Source of the DNA: Nitrospira sp.
GTDB taxonomy: Bacteria > Nitrospirota > Thermodesulfovibrionia > Thermodesulfovibrionales > SM23-35
Direction of reading: 5' to 3'
Assembly (NCBI GenBank): GCA_016873575.1
Contig: VGWY01000151.1
Coordinates: 1-6,258, forward strand
DNA length: 6,258 nt
The first letter of the stretch is position 1, and each line of letters starts with the position of its first letter. Below the pieces are notes generated by a model. That model was not told the DNA's origin, searched no databases, and was given only the letters and a program-made list of their open reading frames with translations. This document shows, one piece after another, positions 1 to 4,626 of this stretch. Position numbers and translations under genes: made by a program.

Positions 1-48
1 CCCCCTCCCTCGATGGGACTCTACTTAGATTCCCCTCCCTTGATGGGA
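1..48. repeat. Direct copies of a C-tract repeat unit
   Basis: Positions 1-18 and 31-48 are near-identical (16 of 18 bases match), both reading C-run, TCCCT, then a GATGGGA core. The first copy lacks the G-rich half that follows the second one, so it is a truncated unit or one cut by the window edge. This style of unit is common as dispersed intergenic repeat in several bacterial lineages; its function is not known to me. Confidence 0.7.
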
Positions 49-139
49 GGGGATGAGGGGAGGGTGATTTAAGTAAATGCTCCCTTATCACCTCCAAAAC
101 ACCCCCACCCTAACCCTTCCCCATCAAGGGGGAGGGAAT
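31..139. repeat. Large imperfect palindromic intergenic repeat
   Basis: The left arm (about 31-70) and the right arm (about 97-139) are imperfect reverse complements: C-run, TTGATGGG core, G-runs, then GGGTG, separated by a spacer of roughly 27 bases. The transcript could fold into a long G/C-rich stem. It lies upstream of the iron-sulfur gene promoter. It could be a MITE- or REP-like mobile repeat, or act as a bidirectional terminator for a gene left of the window; there is no T-tract directly after the stem, so terminator activity is only possible. No open frame of note lies in 1-281. Confidence 0.7.
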
Positions 140-217
140 TTCTCATTATATTTTCCACGCAATTCCCGGAAGAACCAAATATCAAGAGAGATTTAAAAAG
201 GGGTAAAACGTCCATAG

Positions 218-244
218 GTCTTCAAAGACAAGTTTTGCTATAAT
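218..244 (+). promoter_or_regulatory. Extended -10 promoter of the iron-sulfur gene
   Basis: A perfect TATAAT at 239-244 is preceded by TGC at 236-238, giving a TGnTATAAT extended -10 element. No good -35 hexamer stands 16-18 bases upstream, which extended -10 promoters can tolerate. A small dyad, GTCT-TCAA-AGAC at 218-229, sits where a -35 would be and could be a regulator site; that part is inference. A GGAG ribosome site at 271-274 lies 7 bases before the ATG at 282. Confidence 0.6.
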
Positions 245-281
245 GGTGTAAATGACGTTCAGTAATTATCGGAGTTGATTC

Positions 282-1097
282 ATGTGTGAATTTTGTACGA
301 AGCATGGGGAAGGGAAAAAGTGGTATGAGAATATCGCCAATTATACTGAAGAGGTGTTCCATCAGGTAAATTCAGAAAAGCACTTAAAGGCATATCTCGA
401 TAATTTTTATCATTCCCTTACAGTAGATGTTCAAAGGGCATATACATGGAAAAAACGTCTTCCCCGTATTTATCATCTCTTTGTCTATCCACTTGTTACA
501 AAGCATTTAAAGAAAACCCACTTTGGACAGATTGTTCCTATCGAAGACATTGAAAATATTCTCAATAATTTTACCTCTATTGTAAGGCTGCCCTGTATAT
601 GCCGGAAGGTTACCACTGGTGAAAACAAAAGGTATTGTTTTGGTATCGGTATGGACCTTACCCCGATATTTAAGGACATACCTGATATCAGCGATTTCGA
701 CAGGTTATCAATACAAGAAGCAAAAGACTATATACGACATCTTGATGTTGAAGGTCAAACACACAGTGTCTGGACATTTAATACCCCATTCATAGCCGCT
801 CTCTGTAACTGTGATAGAGATTGCATGGCGTACAGGTTTCAGTTAAAAATGGAAATCGGTAAAGTCATATGGAAAGGTGAATATGTTGCCAGTATTGATC
901 CGTTACAATGTAATGGGTGCAAGGAGTGCTTAAAAAGGTGTTATTTCGGTGCAATTACCTATGACAGGAGAAATGTGAAATGTTCTGTGAAATTAACGAA
1001 CTGCTATGGATGCGGTATATGCAGGCCGGTCTGTAAAAATAATGCTATCAGCTTGTTGGACCGAAACAGTATTCCACAGGTAGCACATGACTGGTAA
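282..1097 (+). CDS. Cysteine-rich 2x[4Fe-4S] ferredoxin-type protein
   Basis: This 271-residue protein probably moves electrons or senses redox state in the cytoplasm; no signal peptide or membrane segment is visible. The C-terminal part is a bacterial-type 2[4Fe-4S] ferredoxin domain: C210-x2-C213-x2-C216-x3-C220 and C241-x2-C244-x2-C247-x3-C251, with each fourth cysteine expected to serve the other cluster. The preceding 200 residues are not ferredoxin. They carry further cysteines at C2/C5, C105/C107/C119 (a Pro-Cys-Ile-Cys-Arg motif) and C175/C177/C181 (Cys-Asn-Cys-x3-Cys), which look like ligands for another cluster or metal. I recognise the layout as one of the uncharacterised 4Fe-4S proteins of anaerobes, but I know of no proven reaction. 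The start is supported by GGAG 7 bases upstream and by the extended -10 promoter. It ends 18 bases before the convergent ABC gene and has no visible operon partner. Confidence 0.85.
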   Translation: MCEFCTKHGEGKKWYENIANYTEEVFHQVNSEKHLKAYLDNFYHSLTVDVQRAYTWKKRLPRIYHLFVYPLVTKHLKKTHFGQIVPIEDIENILNNFTSIVRLPCICRKVTTGENKRYCFGIGMDLTPIFKDIPDISDFDRLSIQEAKDYIRHLDVEGQTHSVWTFNTPFIAALCNCDRDCMAYRFQLKMEIGKVIWKGEYVASIDPLQCNGCKECLKRCYFGAITYDRRNVKCSVKLTNCYGCGICRPVCKNNAISLLDRNSIPQVAHDW

Positions 1098-1115
1098 GGC
1101 AACAGGTAGTGCATC

Positions 1116-2093
1116 TCAATACAAATGACATGTTACGAGCCTGCCATTTGTTTCTTTTAATTCTGGTACAACCTTATCGCATGGTTCGAACTTCTTTGGA
1201 CATCGGGGATGGAAGGGACAGCCGGGGGGAATATTTATAGGGCTTGGCACCTCTAATTTGTCAGCGGATAGCGTATAGCGTTTAGCGTGTAAACTGGTCT
1301 TCTCGTTACCGAGTCTTATCTTAGGTGCAGATGAGAGAAGTAACTCAGTATATGGATGGAGAGGTTTCACGAATAAATCATCTGTCTTTGCATATTCAAC
1401 AATCTTTCCGAGATACATCACCCCAATATCATCACTGAAATAATGCACGACTTTGAGGTCATGGCTTATGAAGAGAAATGAAAGTTTATATTCTTTTTTT
1501 AATTCCTGAAGGAGATTTAATATCTGTGCCTGTATTGAGACATCGAGTGCTGAGAGTGGTTCGTCTGCAACTATCACCTTCGGTGATACAGCGAGTGCCC
1601 GTGCAATACATATCCTTTGCCTTTGACCACCACTTAATTCATGTGGATAACGATTCATGATGTCAGGGCCAAGACCAACCTCACTGAGCAGTTCAACCAC
1701 TTTGTTTTTCATGTTCTGTTTCTCAATAATTCTGTGTATCTTGAGCGGTTCTGAGATTGTATCGTATATATTTCTTCTGGGGTTCAGTGATGCAAAGGGG
1801 TCCTGGAATATAATCTGGACAGATTTCCTGAATGCCTTTAAAGAATCACCGTTCAGATCAAAAATATTCTGTCCACGAAAGAGAATTTCACCGGATGTTG
1901 GGTGAATGAGTCTCAAGATAAGCCTTGCAACAGTTGACTTGCCACATCCGCTTTCGCCAACAAGGGCAAAGATTTTGTCGTCATCAAGAGAAAAGTCAAT
2001 ACCATCAACAGCTTTTAGAGTAAGGGGGTTGGTCATGAATCCCTTTTGAACAGAGAAATATTTCTTCAGAGAATTTACTTTTAGGAGTGTCAT
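1116..2093 (-). CDS. dppF: Peptide ABC transporter ATPase, DppF/OppF type
   Basis: This is the cytoplasmic ATP-hydrolysing subunit of a di-/oligopeptide (or nickel-type) importer, 325 residues. Visible motifs are Walker A GESGCGKST (46-54), the Q-loop Gln97, signature LSGGQ (153-157), Walker B VIVADEP (173-179) and the switch His211. The C-terminal oligopeptide-transporter tail has PSPIN followed by C292, C298, C305 and C322, the four-cysteine pattern of this subfamily. The ATG at 2093 is preferred over an in-frame ATG at 2117: it gives an ATGA overlap with the upstream ATPase stop, has GAGG just upstream, and matches the family N-terminus. The tail holds about 10 extra residues (268-277) encoded by a 7-bp tandem repeat. 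It forms an obligate pair with the upstream DppD-like gene. Substrate cannot be told from the ATPases; the dppF/oppF name is by family. Confidence 0.92.
   Translation of the reverse strand: MTLLKVNSLKKYFSVQKGFMTNPLTLKAVDGIDFSLDDDKIFALVGESGCGKSTVARLILRLIHPTSGEILFRGQNIFDLNGDSLKAFRKSVQIIFQDPFASLNPRRNIYDTISEPLKIHRIIEKQNMKNKVVELLSEVGLGPDIMNRYPHELSGGQRQRICIARALAVSPKVIVADEPLSALDVSIQAQILNLLQELKKEYKLSFLFISHDLKVVHYFSDDIGVMYLGKIVEYAKTDDLFVKPLHPYTELLLSSAPKIRLGNEKTSLHAKRYTLSADKLEVPSPINIPPGCPFHPRCPKKFEPCDKVVPELKETNGRLVTCHLY
1263..1290. repeat. 4 x 7-bp degenerate tandem repeat inside dppF
   Basis: Four consecutive heptamers of the form AGCGKNT (AGCGGAT, AGCGTAT, AGCGTTT, AGCGTGT) run along the + strand. 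They are translated on the minus strand as residues 268-277 of the DppF-like ATPase, in the variable linker just before the PSPIN and cysteine tail. The related family members I can recall have a shorter linker here, so the block looks like an inserted or expanded repeat tolerated in frame. Confidence 0.8.
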
Positions 2094-3070
2094 GTGATTT
2101 CCTCTGCACGGATGCATCTAACGAAATGAAAGGATGAAGGACGAGGGATGAAGGATGAAATCGCTCTCAACTCAGGTTCGTGTTGCTTACATTCAGGTTT
2201 TGCAAATCTGCACCTGTCTGAAAACTTACAGCCGGGTGGTAATTTATCTGGCTCAGGGACGAAGCCAGGGATGGGTTTTAAAGGTATGCCTTTCTCCTTT
2301 GGTAAAGATTCAAGAAGCCCTATGGTATAAGGGTGTTTTGGGTTGTTAAAGAGTTCATGCACATCAGCAAGCTCCATAAGCCTGCCTGCATACATAATAG
2401 CTACTCTTTGGGCATTTTCTGCAATGATTCCAAGATCATGGGTGATGAGTAAAACAGCCATTTTCATTTCCTCTCTGAGTTTCTGGATGAGCTCGAGTAT
2501 CTGTGCCTGTATGGTAACATCAAGTGCTGTTGTAGGTTCATCTGCAATCAACAAGGATGGTTTACAGGCTATTGCCATGGCAATCATGACCCTCTGCCGC
2601 ATCCCTCCTGACATCTGGTGAGGATATTCTTTAATTCTGATTTCAGGGGAGGATATCTTTACTGCTCTAAAAAGTTCTATCGTATTATCCATCGCTTCCT
2701 TTTTTGATAGTCCCCTATGAGTGGTAAGGACTTCTGCAACCTGATAACCAACTGTAAGCACCGGGTTGAGAGATGTCATCGGCTCCTGAAATATCATGGA
2801 GAGTTCATTTCCTCTCAACCTCCTCATGGATTCCTTATCAAGCTTCAAAAGGTTACTGCCTTTGAAAGTGATTACGCCTTCTGAATATGCATTTTTTGGC
2901 AGGATTCCCATGATAGACAGAGCAGTAAGGCTCTTACCACATCCACTCTCTCCTACAAGTCCAAAGACCTCAGATTCTTCAATCTCAAAATTAAGATCAG
3001 AGACAACCTTTATAGGACTGTTCATTGATCTGAAGAAGATATGAAGAGCCTTTATGTCAAGGAGTGGCAC
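2090..3070 (-). CDS. dppD: Peptide ABC transporter ATPase, DppD/OppD type
   Basis: This is the second ATPase subunit of a di-/oligopeptide-type importer, 326 residues, expected to pair with the DppF-like product at the inner membrane. Motifs are Walker A GESGCGKS (40-47), Q-loop Gln95, signature MSGGM (153-157), Walker B LLIADEP (173-179) and His211. The C-terminal tail has PPGC and cysteines C281, C287, C294 and C319; in some DppD proteins these cysteines bind an iron-sulfur cluster. The start is GTG at 3070, with a strong AGGAGGGGAGG tract about 9 bases upstream, inside the end of the phosphoesterase gene. The gap to that gene is only 6 bases, so the two are probably co-transcribed. A 7-bp tandem repeat encodes residues 304-313, interrupting the usual short stretch between PEL and HFVRC. 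Genes for permeases and the binding protein are absent on both sides. Confidence 0.92.
   Translation of the reverse strand: MPLLDIKALHIFFRSMNSPIKVVSDLNFEIEESEVFGLVGESGCGKSLTALSIMGILPKNAYSEGVITFKGSNLLKLDKESMRRLRGNELSMIFQEPMTSLNPVLTVGYQVAEVLTTHRGLSKKEAMDNTIELFRAVKISSPEIRIKEYPHQMSGGMRQRVMIAMAIACKPSLLIADEPTTALDVTIQAQILELIQKLREEMKMAVLLITHDLGIIAENAQRVAIMYAGRLMELADVHELFNNPKHPYTIGLLESLPKEKGIPLKPIPGFVPEPDKLPPGCKFSDRCRFAKPECKQHEPELRAISSFIPRPSSFHFVRCIRAEEIT
2132..2159. repeat. 4 x 7-bp degenerate tandem repeat inside dppD
   Basis: Four heptamers GGATGAA, GGACGAG, GGATGAA, GGATGAA lie on the + strand. Read on the minus strand they encode residues 304-313 of the DppD-like ATPase (Ser/Phe/Pro-rich), near its C-terminus. 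A degenerate extra unit precedes at about 2124-2130. Length and period equal those of the unrelated repeat in dppF. Such TTCATCC-type heptamers occur elsewhere in bacteria as dispersed short tandem repeats. Confidence 0.8.
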
Positions 3071-3076
3071 AGCAAA

Positions 3077-3511
3077 CTACCTCCCCTCCTTACTATTTTT
3101 CATGACTGTTTTTAATACAAAGTTATCGTCTGCATATTCATCTTTCCTTTTGATGAAAAGCCATTCCTTTTCTTTCCCCGACATCTTAGCAAGGGCAAAT
3201 GTTCCGTTGAGTCTTTTGCCGTGAAATAAAATCTCGAGTCTCCCTTGCTTCAGGCTTCCACCTTTTATCTCAAAATCTCCCTTATCCCATATCACAACCG
3301 TACCTGCACCATACATCCCTTCCGGTATTTCTCCTTCAAAGGATCCGTATTCAAGTGCATGGTCTTCAACCATGATTGCAAGCCGTTTATCCTTGGGGTT
3401 CATTGAAGGACCTTTCGGTATAGCCCATGATTTCAGCACTCCATCCATCTCAAGTCTCAGGTCAAAATGGAGGTGTTTTGCATGGTGTTCATGAACAACG
3501 AAAAACAGCAT
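3077..3511 (-). CDS. Stand-alone LigD-type 3'-phosphoesterase
   Basis: The product is 144 residues and is almost entirely the DNA-end-healing 3'-phosphoesterase (PE) domain found at the N-terminus of DNA ligase D. PE removes 3'-phosphates or terminal ribonucleotides from DNA ends before non-homologous end joining. Active-site residues known from Pseudomonas LigD can be matched: His9, His15, Asp17 and Arg19 in the HHAKHLHFDLRLE stretch, His51 in VEDH, and Tyr55. The PKGPS, IPEG-YGAGTV-IWD and C-terminal WLFIK-KDE motifs complete the domain. Two differences stand out: His7 takes the place of the usual Gln before the first His, and the N-terminal Asp-Phe-x2-Thr-x-Glu-Pro arm is missing. The ATG at 3511 was chosen over an upstream in-frame ATG at 3718 because homology begins there and the longer version would overlap the divergent gene. 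No Shine-Dalgarno site is seen; a promoter placed so that transcription begins at the ATG suggests a leaderless message. No ligase or Ku gene is in the window. Confidence 0.9.
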   Translation of the reverse strand: MLFFVVHEHHAKHLHFDLRLEMDGVLKSWAIPKGPSMNPKDKRLAIMVEDHALEYGSFEGEIPEGMYGAGTVVIWDKGDFEIKGGSLKQGRLEILFHGKRLNGTFALAKMSGKEKEWLFIKRKDEYADDNFVLKTVMKNSKEGR

Positions 3512-3517
3512 AGTAAA

Positions 3518-3546
3518 ATTATATTGACTGCTCTTGGATAATGCAA
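3518..3546 (-). promoter_or_regulatory. Sigma-70-like promoter of the phosphoesterase-dppD-dppF set
   Basis: On the minus strand a TTGCAT -35 (3546-3541) and a perfect TATAAT -10 (3523-3518) are separated by exactly 17 bases. The expected start point, about 7 bases past the -10, falls at or within a base or two of the ATG at 3511, so the mRNA would be leaderless. This agrees with the absence of a ribosome site. Confidence 0.65.
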
Positions 3547-3552
3547 ATCTGA

Positions 3553-3583
3553 TTGTTTTTTTCGAGAGGGATTGTTGTAATAT
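3553..3583 (+). promoter_or_regulatory. Possible weak promoter of the DUF1573 gene
   Basis: A TAATAT at 3578-3583 could be a -10, with a poor -35 candidate TTGTTT (3553-3558) at a long 19-base spacing. The start point would be close to the ATG at 3590, again implying little or no leader. An alternative TTGACT at 3524-3529 has no convincing -10 partner. An AGAGGG at 3565-3570 is about 19 bases from the ATG, too far for an ordinary ribosome site. This is a suggestion only. Confidence 0.3.
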
Positions 3584-3589
3584 ATATGT

Positions 3590-3976
3590 ATGAGAAATAT
3601 AGTCTTGCTGATATTTCTCCTCATCTTTCCAGCAATCTCCTATTCTGCCCCAGCCATACAGTTTGATGAATATAAATATGATTTCGGGCTTATAGAGCCA
3701 GGTGAAACAGTTGAGCATACCTTTGAGTTTGAAAACACTGGCAGTGATGACCTCATCATCGAAAAGCTCGTCCCTTCATGAGGGTGTACAGCAGCGATGG
3801 CCAGTTCAGACCATTTGAAACCTAAAGAAAAAGGGAAGATTATTGCGAAGATTAATATAAAAGGCAGTAGTGGCTATATTTCAAAGACTATACGGGTTAT
3901 GTCTAATGACCCTAAAAGACCACTGGTTATCCTTATTCTCAGGGGGATGATAAAAAATTATGGGGATCAGAACTGA
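3590..3976 (+). CDS. Exported DUF1573 protein, candidate selenoprotein (TGA = Sec64)
   Basis: Read through one in-frame TGA at 3779-3781, this frame gives a 128-residue DUF1573 protein ending at TGA 3974-3976. Residues 1-20 are a signal peptide (cleavage near YSA/PA). The domain follows: FDFG-like YDFGLIEPGETVEH, FEFENTGSDDLII, VPS, then residue 64, GCTAA, a KPKEKGKI segment, and SNDPKRPL before the last strand. DUF1573 proteins normally read Ser-Cys-Gly-Cys-Thr at this point, so the TGA sits exactly on the first conserved cysteine, giving Ser-Sec-Gly-Cys-Thr. This is the classic signature of a selenocysteine codon. The family has an immunoglobulin-like periplasmic fold and no established reaction; the Sec-Gly-Cys pair suggests redox chemistry, which is inference. 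It opens a four-gene run of exported envelope proteins. Alternatives are a nonsense mutation, making this a pseudogene, or a sequencing error replacing TGT/TGC; a genome-wide TGA reassignment is excluded because other genes here stop at TGA. Confidence 0.75.
3782..3823 (+). promoter_or_regulatory. Candidate bacterial SECIS hairpin after the TGA
   Basis: Directly after the TGA the RNA can pair GGGU (3782-3785) with ACCU (3820-3823), CAG (3792-3794) with UUG (3815-3817), and AUGG (3797-3800) with CCAU (3811-3814), with a 2-base bulge and an internal loop, and a 10-base apical loop (3801-3810). The loop begins 19 bases past the TGA, inside the 16-37 range used for bacterial SECIS elements. Against it, the top stem is only 4 bp and the loop starts with CC, not with a G in its first two bases. 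Drawn by eye without energy calculation. Confidence 0.35.
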
Positions 3977-3995
3977 AAAATGGACTGAAAAATGG
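3972..3995 (+). repeat. Perfect 12-bp tandem duplication with doubled stop
   Basis: ACTGAAAAATGG occurs twice back to back (3972-3983, 3984-3995). The first copy holds the DUF1573 stop TGA at 3974; because 12 is a multiple of 3, the second copy supplies another in-frame TGA at 3986. It lies in the short gap before the Slp gene. Confidence 0.85.
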
Positions 3996-4031
3996 AAAGT
4001 AAAAACGAAGAAAATGGTGTATAATAAAAGT

Positions 4032-4598
4032 ATGAAAAAGTTTATACCTTTTATCCTTGTAATAGCTTTCGTATTCTCATGTTCCCCTGTCCTGAAGAGA
4101 GATATTATGGATAAAGGAACCAAAGATGCAAAACTCCCTGACATATTGCAAAATGCTGAGATGTATAAAGGAAAACTTTTCATTCTTGGTGGTATCATCA
4201 TTGAAACAAAGTTTGCTGATAAAGGCTCTTTAATAGAGGCAATGTATGTGCCAGTTGATTCAAGGGGTTATTTGAAAGAAGTTAAATCGTCAGGCAGATT
4301 TCTAGCGTTATACCCCAAGGAGAAGGGTCTTTTAGACCCTGTGATTTACAGTCGGGGAAGAGAGATAACTTTTGCAGGAGAATTCATTGAACCACGGAAG
4401 GGGAAGATAGATGAGATGGAATATATCTATCCCCTCTTCGAAATAAAGGATATCTATCTCTGGGAGAAACACGAGGAATATTATTTCATGCCAGCATACC
4501 CATCATGGTATTCCCCATATCCTTACTGGTTCGATTATCCAGGGTGGAGATACCCTTACCCGCCACCTTACTGGTATCATCCTCCGCCATTGCCATAA
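4032..4598 (+). CDS. slp: Slp-family outer-membrane lipoprotein
   Basis: A 188-residue lipoprotein of the Slp (starvation-inducible outer-membrane lipoprotein) family, about as long as the E. coli founder. Residues 1-16 are a hydrophobic signal peptide ending in a lipobox-like Val-Phe-Ser before Cys17; Ser18 at +2 favours outer-membrane sorting. Family motifs follow: YKGKLFILGG (45-54), VPVD-RGYL (73-81), SSGRFLALY (86-94), LLDPVIYSRGREITFAGEF (100-118), IYPLFEIKDIYLW (132-144). The tail (149-188) is unusually rich in Tyr, Pro and Trp, typical of low-complexity surface or envelope-associated tails. The ATG at 4032 is chosen over in-frame ATGs at 3960 and 4014 because it starts the signal peptide directly; 4014 remains possible, and no strong ribosome site decides it. 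It lies 55 bases after the DUF1573 stop and 28 before the M23 gene. The exact role of Slp proteins is not established. Confidence 0.85.
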   Translation: MKKFIPFILVIAFVFSCSPVLKRDIMDKGTKDAKLPDILQNAEMYKGKLFILGGIIIETKFADKGSLIEAMYVPVDSRGYLKEVKSSGRFLALYPKEKGLLDPVIYSRGREITFAGEFIEPRKGKIDEMEYIYPLFEIKDIYLWEKHEEYYFMPAYPSWYSPYPYWFDYPGWRYPYPPPYWYHPPPLP

Positions 4599-4626
4599 TT
4601 AACCCGAACAATGCAATTAGCCACAG

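Noticed and set aside
31..139. Classical rho-independent terminator
   Set aside because: The stem is strong but has no T-tract following it on either side and its long spacer and relation to a repeat copy favour a dispersed repeat.
1263..1290. CRISPR-like array
   Set aside because: Seven-base units without spacers, within a coding gene; there are no cas genes.
2094..2117. Upstream start for dppF
   Set aside because: The ATG at 2093 has a GAGG site, makes a standard ATGA overlap and matches the family N-terminus.
3077..3718. A longer phosphoesterase starting at 3718
   Set aside because: The extra 69 residues show no PE homology, overlap the divergent DUF1573 signal peptide region and lie upstream of a good promoter for the shorter start.
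3590..3781. A complete 63-residue protein ending at the first TGA
   Set aside because: It would stop in the middle of the DUF1573 domain, while the same frame continues the conserved remainder immediately after the TGA.
3779..3781. Genome-wide reassignment of TGA to an amino acid
   Set aside because: DppD, DppF, Pcm and the DUF1573 gene itself all end at TGA at the expected domain ends, so TGA is a normal stop in this genome.
3960..4031. N-terminal extension of the Slp lipoprotein
   Set aside because: The added residues are charged, overlap the DUF1573 end and the 12-bp duplication, and would place a lipoprotein signal internally.
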